NCBI RefSeq assembly: GCF_003994415.1
Contig: NZ_CP034689.1
Span: 3,844,001 to 3,908,000 of the forward strand
Reading direction: 5' to 3'
Origin: Achromobacter spanius
GTDB lineage: Bacteria; Pseudomonadota; Gammaproteobacteria; Burkholderiales; Burkholderiaceae_B
Length of the DNA: 64,000 nucleotides
Below the pieces are notes generated by a model. That model did not search any database, was not told where the DNA came from, and saw only the letters and a program-made list of their open reading frames with translations. Positions 33,323 to 40,426 of the stretch are shown here, one piece after another (position 1 is the first letter of the stretch; every line of letters starts with the position of its first letter). Position numbers and translations under genes: made by a program.

Positions 33323-34417
33323 TTACTTGCCGCGGTTGATCGTGCCCATGTAGCTGTCATAGCTGCCTTCAGCAACACGGAACCAGGGCAGTTCGTTGTC
33401 GCGGAAGTTCTTCATGCTTTCGTAGACCTTCTTGAACGCCGGGCTCTTGGCGCTCATTTCGTCGTACAGCTTGACCGATTCCGCAAAGCACGCGTCCATG
33501 ACGGGCTTGGGGAACGATTGCAGCTTGGCGCCCTGGGCAATCAGGCGGCGCAGCGCGGCGGGGTTCTCGGCGTCGTACTTGGCGATCATGTCGTTGGTCG
33601 CCGCGGCCGATGCCTGCGCCAGGATGGCCTGGTAGTGCTTGGGCAGCTTGTTGTAGGCGTCCTGGTTGACGTAGAGCGACACTTGCAGCGTGCCTTCCCA
33701 CCAGCCCGGGTAGTAGTAGTGCGGGGCCACCTTGTTGAAGCCCAGCTTTTCATCATCGTAGGGGCCGATCCATTCGGCCGCGTCGATGGTGCCCTTTTCC
33801 AGTGCCGGGTAGATGTCGCCGCCAGCGATCTGCTGCGGCACCACGCCCAGGCGCGACAACACGGCGCCCGCGAAGGCGCTGACGCGGAACTTCAGGCCCT
33901 TCAGGTCGTCCACCGTCTTGATTTCCTTGCGGAACCAGCCGCCCATCTGCGTGCCGGTATAGCCGCAGGGGAAATTGACGATGTTGTAGGCCTTGAAGAC
34001 GTCGCGCAGCAGCGACAGGCCGTCGCCGTGGCGCATCCAGGAATTCATCTGGCGGGTGTTCAGGCCAAACGGCACGGCGGCGTCAAAGCTCAGGACCGGG
34101 TCCTTGCCGTAGTAGTAGTACGACGCGCTGTGGCCGCATTCGATCGTGCCGTTTTGCACGCCGTCCAGCACTTGCAGCGCCGGGACGATTTCGCCCGCCG
34201 GGAACACGCGGATGGAGAACTTGCCGCCAGTGGCTTCGGACACGTACTTGGCGACGCTTTCGCCGCCGGAATAGATGGCGTCGGCGCTACGGGGGAAGCT
34301 GGACGCCAGGCGCCAGTTCAGAGTGGGGGCCTCCTGGGCGATGACGGGCGCCGCCAGGGTGGCGCCGCCTGCTGCGGCCCCCAAGGTGGCTTTCTTCAAA
34401 AATGAACGGCGTTGCAT
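33323..34417 (-). CDS. TRAP transporter solute receptor (TakP-like)
   Basis: A 364-residue periplasmic binding protein. The N-terminus MQRRSFLKKATLGAAAGG is a twin-arginine signal peptide. The mature part (APTLNWRLASSFPRSADAIY, VFPAGEIVPALQVLDGVQNG, DAAEWIGPYDDEKLGFNKVA) resembles TakP-type receptors for 2-oxoacids, which bind substrate with a cation. The likely ligand is pyruvate or another short 2-oxo or hydroxy acid. The ATG at 34417 begins the signal peptide; codons upstream run into the promoter. It is the first gene of the operon and the most strongly expressed by convention. Confidence 0.9.
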   Translation of the reverse strand: MQRRSFLKKATLGAAAGGATLAAPVIAQEAPTLNWRLASSFPRSADAIYSGGESVAKYVSEATGGKFSIRVFPAGEIVPALQVLDGVQNGTIECGHSASYYYYGKDPVLSFDAAVPFGLNTRQMNSWMRHGDGLSLLRDVFKAYNIVNFPCGYTGTQMGGWFRKEIKTVDDLKGLKFRVSAFAGAVLSRLGVVPQQIAGGDIYPALEKGTIDAAEWIGPYDDEKLGFNKVAPHYYYPGWWEGTLQVSLYVNQDAYNKLPKHYQAILAQASAAATNDMIAKYDAENPAALRRLIAQGAKLQSFPKPVMDACFAESVKLYDEMSAKSPAFKKVYESMKNFRDNELPWFRVAEGSYDSYMGTINRGK

Positions 34418-34737
34418 GCAAGTCTCCCAACTTGGATAAAGTTTTTTTCCGGTCCCGGGGCGAATTGGTGGAGCCCCCAAGGCGCGATCCCGTGGGTAAC
34501 AAATGGTCGCGCTTCATGAATTTGGCTGCGATGCTATCGGCAAATGATGCAAGGGGCGTAGCGGGAAAACCCTTGCCGTAAGCTTCGTGAAATCTTTCGC
34601 CTTCGTATAACTGGTATGACCAGCGGCGGCCTTGATGGCGCGCACCCTCTTTCTGTACTGGTATATGGGCCGGATCAGTCCTTTGACCCTTGCCGGGCGC
34701 TGAAATAAGCCGCCTCCGCTATATAACCAAAAAATAT
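34418..34737. other. Intergenic region upstream of the TRAP operon
   Basis: 320 bp without a gene, between the TRAP receptor gene and the 3' end of the lipocalin gene. It contains a FadR-type palindrome at 34611-34623 and a similar half site near 34657. Nothing else is recognised. Confidence 0.5.
34611..34623. promoter_or_regulatory. GntR/FadR-type operator upstream of the TRAP operon
   Basis: CTGGTATGACCAG is a perfect palindrome with a 3-bp centre, the form bound by FadR-subfamily GntR regulators (TGGTnnnACCA). A second half site (ACTGGTATA) lies at 34657-34665. No GntR gene is in the window, so the regulator would act from elsewhere. Confidence 0.55.
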
Positions 34738-35334
34738 TTAGCGTGTGGCGCCGGCTGCATCTGGATACGTGCGCGGATCGGGTCCCTGCTCGGGCCATTG
34801 CTGAGGCACCTGGCGCAATTCCGCGGTGTCATAGCCCAGTTCGCGCACCTTATCCACCAGGCGGGCGTAGTCGGCCGGGGGCAAGCTGGGCGTGCGCGCC
34901 ATGATCCAGACGTAGTCGCGCTTGCTGCGGCCGATGATGGTCTGCTGGTAGTCGTCGTCCAGATACGCGATGACGTATTCCGCCTGGATGGGCCAGATGA
35001 ACTGCATGCCCCAGATGGCGTTGCCCGTGTCCGGCTCCACCGTGCCCACCGGGCGCATGGTTTTCAGCTTGGCGTCGAAGCCGCCGTGGCGATAACGGAA
35101 AGTGGTCTGGATGCGGCCATCGGGCAGCAAGGCGTAGGTTTCCACGGCGTTGTACGACTGGCGCTCTGGCCAGGTGGGAATGCCGGCAATCACATACCAG
35201 TCGCCCATGAAGCGCTTGATGTCGACGTTGTTGACGGGAGGCATCGGCGGCGGGCTGCTGCAACCGGCCAACGCGACAAGCGCGGCCAGCACCGCAAGTC
35301 CGGTCAATCCGGCAACAAGTTTGGTTTTCGGCAT
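34738..35334 (-). CDS. Lipocalin-family outer-membrane lipoprotein (Blc-like)
   Basis: A 198-residue lipoprotein. The signal peptide ends in the lipobox LALAGC (Cys around residue 25). The lipocalin signature is VDIKRFMGDWYVIAGIPTWP (around 38-57), with the later GRSKRDYVWIMARTPSLP strand. Blc-like proteins bind lysophospholipids or fatty acids in the envelope. It follows the two CFA-type methyltransferase genes and DUF1295 on the same strand after a 62-bp gap, so it probably belongs to the same lipid-modification operon. The ATG at 35334 follows GAGGAGG. A much longer antisense-derived frame to 36036 is rejected. Confidence 0.9.
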   Translation of the reverse strand: MPKTKLVAGLTGLAVLAALVALAGCSSPPPMPPVNNVDIKRFMGDWYVIAGIPTWPERQSYNAVETYALLPDGRIQTTFRYRHGGFDAKLKTMRPVGTVEPDTGNAIWGMQFIWPIQAEYVIAYLDDDYQQTIIGRSKRDYVWIMARTPSLPPADYARLVDKVRELGYDTAELRQVPQQWPEQGPDPRTYPDAAGATR

Positions 35335-35396
35335 GGCGCCCTCCTCTGAGTCTGATTGCACTATTGAGTACGGTTGAGTACGGCCTTTGTCAGCGC

Positions 35397-36485
35397 TCAG
35401 TCCGGCCGCACGAAGCGGTAATGCGCCACCATCCACGCTTGCCCGTCCTGATAGCCGAACAGTTCGGCGCAGGCCATCCAGAACATGCGCCAGCGGTGGA
35501 ACCACAAGCCGGCAAGCGGCGCGCCATAGGCTTGTTCCAACACCTGCATGATGTCTGCCCGCTTTTTGTCCTGGTTGGCCAGCCAGTGGTTGGCGGTGCG
35601 CTCGTAATGGCGGCCGTTGACCAGCCAGCGCGCCTGGATGCGCAGGTCGCGCTGGAACCACAGCAAGGTGTCCACCGACGGCATGATGCCGCCCGTGAAG
35701 AAATGCCGGCCCAGCCAATTGTCGGCGCCCTCGGTTTCGAACGGGTAAATCAGGCTGCGGTGCGCGAACAGGTGTACGAACAGCTTGCCGCCCGGCCGCA
35801 GCCACGACCCGATCCGCGCCAGCAGGTCCTGGTAGTTGCGCATGTGCTCGAACATTTCCACCGACACGCAGCGGTCGAATGCCGATGGTGGCAATTCCAG
35901 CGTGTTGACGTCGCAGGTGATGACTTCCACGTTCAGCAGCCCCCGCGCGCGGCATTGCGCCTGGATGTGCTGCCGCTGCGACGCGGAATTCGAAACCGCC
36001 GTAATGCGCGCCGAGGGATAGCGTTCGGCCATCCACAGCGTCAGGGATCCCCAGCCGCAGCCCAGTTCCAGAATGCGCTGGCCGTCCATCAGTTCGGCGC
36101 GCAGGCCAGTCAGTTCCAGCATGGCGGCTTCGGCCTGGTCCAGCGTTTCGCGGCCCGTGGGGTAGTAGCAGCCGGAATACTTCAGTTGCCGGCCCAGGCA
36201 GAGCTTGAAGAAGTCGGCTGGCAGCTCGTAGTGCTGCGCATTGGCGTCGTCGGTATGGATGGCGACGGGGCTGGTACGCAGCTCATCAATCAATAGCTGG
36301 TAGCGCCGCGCCTGTCCGGCGGGGCCGTCCGCTTGTTCCTCACGGAGGCGCTGGGCGCACAAGCGGCGGATGCCGTGGCGCATCAACGCGTCGGGCACCA
36401 GGCCGCGTTCGGCCAGGCCCAATAAGCCGGGCGCCGGCCGGTCGGCAGCCAGGCGGGTATCACTAAGCGTTGCGGTCGTCATCAT
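35397..36485 (-). CDS. CFA-synthase-family SAM-dependent methyltransferase, second copy in operon
   Basis: A 362-residue methyltransferase. SAM-binding motif I is ILELGCGWGSLTLWMAER (around residues 136-153), with later CVSVEMFEHMRNYQDLL and KLFVHLFAHRSLIYPFET. The C-terminal domain follows the cyclopropane synthase pattern. Family members add a methyl or methylene group to unsaturated phospholipid acyl chains. It is shorter at the N-terminus than classical Cfa and diverges from the two other copies in this window (37294-38622 and 55802-56989). Its ATG overlaps the stop of the DUF1295 gene (ATGATG, 4 bp), so translation is coupled. Confidence 0.88.
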   Translation of the reverse strand: MMTTATLSDTRLAADRPAPGLLGLAERGLVPDALMRHGIRRLCAQRLREEQADGPAGQARRYQLLIDELRTSPVAIHTDDANAQHYELPADFFKLCLGRQLKYSGCYYPTGRETLDQAEAAMLELTGLRAELMDGQRILELGCGWGSLTLWMAERYPSARITAVSNSASQRQHIQAQCRARGLLNVEVITCDVNTLELPPSAFDRCVSVEMFEHMRNYQDLLARIGSWLRPGGKLFVHLFAHRSLIYPFETEGADNWLGRHFFTGGIMPSVDTLLWFQRDLRIQARWLVNGRHYERTANHWLANQDKKRADIMQVLEQAYGAPLAGLWFHRWRMFWMACAELFGYQDGQAWMVAHYRFVRPD

Positions 36486-37297
36486 TTGCCCTTTGCATTG
36501 ACATGCGTTGAGCCCGTCGATTCCCGCTTGGGAAACCAGGGGAACAGCATCGGCGTGGTGCGCTGGTATTGGCGATAGTCGTCGCCCCGGGTGCGCAGCG
36601 CCTGCGCTTCGGTGTAGGGGATGCCGCTGATCCAGCGCAGGAATATGAACATGGCAATGGGACCCAGCCATGCCAACCAGGCCAGGTTGGAGCCCACGGC
36701 CAGCGCCACATAGCTGAACCAGTGCAGCCATTCGAAGAAATAATTGGGATGCCGCGAATAGCGCCACAGGCCTTGGCGGCAGGTGCGGCCACGGTTGGCC
36801 GGGTTGTCGCGGAAAGCGTCCAACTGCCGGTCGGCAATCGTTTCACCCGCCACGGCCACCACCCACACCAGCAGGCCCAGCCACACCCACGCCGTCATGC
36901 GCGGCACGGGGTTGGAAGCGACGGCGATGAAGGGCAGCGACATGAAGACGACCAGCCCCGCTTGGGCAAGGAAGAACAGCGCAAACTTGCCCTGGTGCCC
37001 ATTCCAATGCGCCCGCAAGGCGCGGTAGCGGCCGTCTTCCTCGCCATGGCGCACGCGCCGCCAGATGTGCAGCGCCAGCCGGCCCGCCCACACGCCGCCC
37101 AGCACGGCCAGCAACACGCGCGGGATGGCGGCGCCCGGGCCGGTCAGGGCCAGCAGCACGGCGGCCAGCGCCATGCCCGACGCCCACATCGCGTCCACGA
37201 TGCCCGCGTTGTGATGGCGCCCCTGCCAGCGCCAGCCCACGGTCATCAGCACCACGGCCACTGCCGCCACCATCAGGATTTGCATGCCGGGCGTCAT
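36482..37297 (-). CDS. DUF1295 (steroid 5-alpha-reductase-like) membrane protein
   Basis: A 271-residue polytopic membrane protein with about six helices. The DUF1295 signature is clear: DAMWASGMALAAVLLAL near the N-terminus, GRTCRQGLWRYSRHPNYFFE (around 190-209) and PYTEAQALRTRGDDYRQYQR (around 237-256). The fold is related to steroid reductases and isoprenylcysteine methyltransferases, suggesting reduction or methylation of a membrane lipid. It sits between two CFA-type methyltransferase genes with 4-bp overlaps on both sides, so the three proteins probably act in sequence on acyl chains. Confidence 0.9.
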   Translation of the reverse strand: MTPGMQILMVAAVAVVLMTVGWRWQGRHHNAGIVDAMWASGMALAAVLLALTGPGAAIPRVLLAVLGGVWAGRLALHIWRRVRHGEEDGRYRALRAHWNGHQGKFALFFLAQAGLVVFMSLPFIAVASNPVPRMTAWVWLGLLVWVVAVAGETIADRQLDAFRDNPANRGRTCRQGLWRYSRHPNYFFEWLHWFSYVALAVGSNLAWLAWLGPIAMFIFLRWISGIPYTEAQALRTRGDDYRQYQRTTPMLFPWFPKRESTGSTHVNAKGK

Positions 37298-38622
37298 GGC
37301 ATGGTCCAGCGCGCGGTCGCCGGCTTGGCCCCGGGCCGCGCCAGCAGCAGATGCGACACGCCTATGGCGCGTTCCCGAAAGCCGCCTTCGCAATAGGCCA
37401 GATAGAACTCCCACAGGCGGATAAAGCGTTCGTCAAAACCTTGTGCGCGGACGGCGTCCAGTCGCGCCATGAACCGATGCCGCCACGCTTCCAGGGTGCG
37501 CGCGTAAGACAGGCCGAAGTCTTCCAGGTGCACCAGGCTTAGGTCGCTGACGCGCGTCTTGGCTTGCAGCATGGCCTGAATGGACGGCATGAAGCTGCCG
37601 GGGAAGATATGCCGCTTGATGAAGTCCACTGCCTTCAGCGCCTGCGCGTAGCGATGGTCTTCAATGGTGATGGCCTGGATCAGCGCCATGCCGTCCGGCT
37701 TGAGCAGTTCGCCCACCTTGGCGAAGTACGCCGGCAAGTAGGCGGCGCCGATGGCCTCGATCATTTCAATCGACACCAGCTTGTCGAACTGGCCGTGTAG
37801 GTCGCGATAGTCTTGCAGCAGCACGTCCACGCGGTATTGCAGGCCGGCGCGGCGAATGCGTTCGGTGGCCAGCGCGTGCTGTTCGCGCGAGATCGTGGTG
37901 GTGGTGACGCGGCAGCCGTAGTGGCGCGCGGCGTGCAGCGCAAAGCCGCCCCACCCCGTGCCAATCTCGACCACGTGCTGGCCGGGCCGCAGGTCCAGCT
38001 TGCGGCAGATAAGGTCCAGCTTGCGGGTGGAGGCCTGCTCCAGCGTGTCGTCCTCGCCCGCCCACAGCGCCGACGAATACATCATGTCGTCGGACAGGAA
38101 CAGGCGGAAGAATTCATTGCCCAGGTCGTAGTGCGCGGCAATGTTGCGCCGGCTGCCCGCGCGCGTATTGCGGCGGCAGGCATGCAGCGCGCGCATCGCC
38201 ATGCCGCCCAGCCGCGCCATGCCGCGTTCCATGCCGTCGAGCAGGTCGCGGTTGCGCACCAGCAGGCGGATCAGGCCGACAAGGTCATTGCAGTGCCAGT
38301 GGCCGTCGCCATAGGATTCGCCGCCGCCCACGCTGCCATGGCGGGCGATCGCGCCGTAGAACGCCGGGTCTTGCACCCGCAGCCGCAGAGGCCGGCCGGC
38401 TGTTGCGCCCTGCTCGCCCGGTTCGACGTTGCCTGGTTCGACGTTGCCCAGTTCGACGCTGCCCATTGCGTCGTCAATCAGCAGCCGCCCGCCCTGCAAA
38501 TGCCCCAGTTGGTCCAGCAAGCGCCGACGCAGCAGGCGTTCGGTCAGAGACAGGGTCTGCGCGGCCTCGGGCACGCAGGCATCGTTGAGCGCCAGGCGTT
38601 CGGAGTCGGAGGGGGATCTCAT
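37294..38622 (-). CDS. CFA-synthase-family methyltransferase, first gene of lipid operon
   Basis: A 442-residue methyltransferase. The N-terminal lipid-binding region ends about residue 140. The SAM domain holds VVEIGTGWGGFALHAARHYG (around 222-241) and YLPAYFAKVGELLKPDGMAL. HYDLGNEFFRLFLSDDMMYS (around 165-184) is the family's active-site approach. It is about 50 residues longer than classical Cfa. A tandem 15-bp repeat gives VEPGNVEPGE-like residues near position 60. ATG at 38622 follows GGGAGAAG. An ECF-like promoter lies about 85-110 bp upstream. It is the first of three coupled genes. Confidence 0.9.
   Translation of the reverse strand: MRSPSDSERLALNDACVPEAAQTLSLTERLLRRRLLDQLGHLQGGRLLIDDAMGSVELGNVEPGNVEPGEQGATAGRPLRLRVQDPAFYGAIARHGSVGGGESYGDGHWHCNDLVGLIRLLVRNRDLLDGMERGMARLGGMAMRALHACRRNTRAGSRRNIAAHYDLGNEFFRLFLSDDMMYSSALWAGEDDTLEQASTRKLDLICRKLDLRPGQHVVEIGTGWGGFALHAARHYGCRVTTTTISREQHALATERIRRAGLQYRVDVLLQDYRDLHGQFDKLVSIEMIEAIGAAYLPAYFAKVGELLKPDGMALIQAITIEDHRYAQALKAVDFIKRHIFPGSFMPSIQAMLQAKTRVSDLSLVHLEDFGLSYARTLEAWRHRFMARLDAVRAQGFDERFIRLWEFYLAYCEGGFRERAIGVSHLLLARPGAKPATARWTMP
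38421..38465. repeat. Three tandem 15-bp units inside the CFA-type gene
   Basis: Units 38421-38435, 38436-38450 and 38451-38465 (GTTCGACGTTGCCNN pattern) keep the reading frame and encode a five-residue repeat. Copy number could vary among strains without disturbing the enzyme core. Confidence 0.85.
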
Positions 38623-38705
38623 CAGTCTTCTCCCGGTTAGGCGAATTGAGCGCGCGGGTTCCGATGGGCGTCAGAATTCCCGCATGCGCGCGTGGATGCC
38701 CTATA

Positions 38706-38732
38706 TACGTACGCCCCGGCGAATTGGATTCA
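38706..38732 (-). promoter_or_regulatory. ECF sigma-type promoter upstream of the lipid operon
   Basis: Read on the minus strand, TGAATCC (38726-38732) and CGTA (38706-38709) are separated by 16 bp. This looks like ECF sigma-factor promoters of the RpoE-ChrR type, which control CFA/DUF1295 genes in other proteobacteria. No sigma gene is in the window. The match is by eye and the -10 choice is ambiguous (CGTA also at 38710-38713). Confidence 0.45.
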
Positions 38733-38794
38733 CCAGGGAAAACCCGTAGTCGCACGCCCGATGCGGATGCGCGGGTCGATGGCGCGACGGGGCG

Positions 38795-38833
38795 GTGCTA
38801 CGGGGTTGTGCTACGGGGTTGTGCTACGGGGTT
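38795..38833. repeat. Three tandem 13-bp units in intergenic DNA
   Basis: GTGCTACGGGGTT is repeated three times without change at 38795-38807, 38808-38820 and 38821-38833, followed by a partial GTGATAC. It lies just after the 3' end of the esterase gene. It is a simple minisatellite of unknown role. Confidence 0.9.
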
Positions 38834-38849
38834 GTGATACTTGAACGCG

Positions 38850-39731
38850 CTACTTGTCCGCGCGGAGCAGCCCGTCCGACGAATCCAAGACAAAACCCGC
38901 CAAGTCGTCCAGCACAGGCGCGCGCCACCGCAGCGGACGCGCCAGTGCGCCGGCCAGCAGCGCGTGCCCCAGGCCGTCGTAACGCACCAGCGTCACGGGC
39001 ACCCGCGCGGCCTGCAAGGCGGCGGCCAGCCCTTCGGTGTTGCGATGGGGGTCAACGGTGGTGTCGGCCATGCCCGCCATCAGCAAGGCGGGCGGCGCGT
39101 TGGACGTGACGTGAGCAATGGGCTGGGAATCGGGCGGCGTGCCCGGGAAATGGAACACAGGTTTCAAGCTGCTGGCCACGATGGGCAGGAAGTCATAGGG
39201 GCCTGCCATGCCGATCCAGCCGCGCAGCATCGACGGCGACGCGCCGTGGCGTTCTAGCCAGCGCGGGTCCAGCGCGACCATGGCGGCGTTGTAACCGCCC
39301 GCGCTGTGGCCGGCCACGAAGACCCGGCCGGGGTCGCCGCCGTACTCGGCCACGTGTTGCAGCGTCCAGGCGACGGCGCGGGCGCAATCGTCCAGGAAGT
39401 CCGGGTACGCCACGTCGGGGTAGAGCCGGTAGTCGGCGATCACGGCCAGGATGCCGCGAGACGCCAGCGCGTCGCCCACGAACTTGTAGTCGGCGCGCGA
39501 GCCATTGCGCCAACTGCCGCCGTAGAAGAACACGACGACGGGCGGCTGTGCCACGCCGGGCGGCGCGTAGATGTCCAGGCGCTGGCGGGGGTCGGCGCCA
39601 TAGGCCACGTCCGCCACCACGCGGTTGGCGTTGTCGGGCACCGCGCCGTTCAGCACGGCCAGCGGCGAACAGGCCGTAAGCGTCAGCAGAAGCAAGGCCG
39701 CCAGCGCGGCCACCATGGCGGCGCTACGCAT
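38850..39731 (-). CDS. Alpha/beta-hydrolase (carboxylesterase-like) lipoprotein
   Basis: A 293-residue hydrolase. The N-terminus is a lipoprotein signal (lipobox LTLTAC, Cys around 21). The oxyanion strand is VVVFFYGGSWRNGSR (around 65-79), the nucleophile elbow is VAGHSAGGYNAAMVAL (Ser around 143), and later Asp and His (GLGHALLAGALARP) complete a triad. It hydrolyses esters in the periplasm or at the outer membrane. The ATG at 39731 is preferred to a TTG at 39746. It is probably a single transcription unit read away from the DUF1415 gene. Confidence 0.87.
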   Translation of the reverse strand: MRSAAMVAALAALLLLTLTACSPLAVLNGAVPDNANRVVADVAYGADPRQRLDIYAPPGVAQPPVVVFFYGGSWRNGSRADYKFVGDALASRGILAVIADYRLYPDVAYPDFLDDCARAVAWTLQHVAEYGGDPGRVFVAGHSAGGYNAAMVALDPRWLERHGASPSMLRGWIGMAGPYDFLPIVASSLKPVFHFPGTPPDSQPIAHVTSNAPPALLMAGMADTTVDPHRNTEGLAAALQAARVPVTLVRYDGLGHALLAGALARPLRWRAPVLDDLAGFVLDSSDGLLRADK

Positions 39732-39868
39732 GGCGCGCCACGGCAAAAAAAATTGCAGAGAAGGAAAAATCGGGCACCGCCGCCTCCTGTCGCATCGTGG
39801 GTGGATACCCCCCTATACGAAGCAGACGGCGAAATGGATGCCCTTGGTGAATGCTTAAGCGTGAATGT

Positions 39869-40426
39869 TCAAGCCTTGGTCATCAGCTTCTTCCAGCCTT
39901 CCAGGCCCAGCTTCTTCATCGTGTCGATGTTCTTCTCATAGATTTCCGAGGCGTCTGGAAACGACTCCACCGCGCGGTCGATGCTGTCTTCCCGCAGCAG
40001 GTGCAGGATGGGGTACGGCGCACGGTTGGTGTAGTTTTCGATATCGTCGGCCTGCGTGTCCGCAAACTGGAATTGCGGGTGGAACGTGGCCACCTGCAAT
40101 TCGCCCACCAGCCGCATGCGTTTAAGCAGGCGGTCGGACAGGTCTTCGAAATCGTTGAAATCCAGAAAATCGTCCAGCGCGTCGGGAATGATCAACAAGG
40201 TGGTGTCGATCTTCTCGGGGTCGGTCTCGGCCAGCAGGGCAAGCTCGTCCTGCAGGTCGGTCAGCACCCCTTCGGCGTCGGTGGCGTCGCTGACGGCAAA
40301 GCGGATCTGGTCCTTGACCTGAACCGCCTTGGCGAACGGGCAAAGATTCAGGCCGATCACGGCCTGAGTCAGCCAGTGGCGGGTTTCAGCCACCACGTTG
40401 GCATAAGCGTCGGAAGTCGAAATCAT
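39869..40426 (-). CDS. DUF1415 family protein
   Basis: A 185-residue soluble protein of DUF1415. The characteristic opening is TRHWLTQAVIGLNLCPFAKA (around residues 15-34), with DTTLLIIPDALDDFLDFNDF and HPQFQFADTQADDIENYTNR following. The function is unknown, but the conserved LNLCPFA Cys and HPQF His suggest a catalytic or metal site. The gene begins inside the end of the M20 peptidase gene (4-bp overlap), so the two are co-expressed. Confidence 0.92.
   Translation of the reverse strand: MISTSDAYANVVAETRHWLTQAVIGLNLCPFAKAVQVKDQIRFAVSDATDAEGVLTDLQDELALLAETDPEKIDTTLLIIPDALDDFLDFNDFEDLSDRLLKRMRLVGELQVATFHPQFQFADTQADDIENYTNRAPYPILHLLREDSIDRAVESFPDASEIYEKNIDTMKKLGLEGWKKLMTKA

Noticed and set aside
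34738..36036. 432-codon minus frame fused to the lipocalin
   Set aside because: The first 230 codons overlap the methyltransferase gene in another frame. The lipoprotein signal at 35334 with GAGGAGG upstream is the real start.
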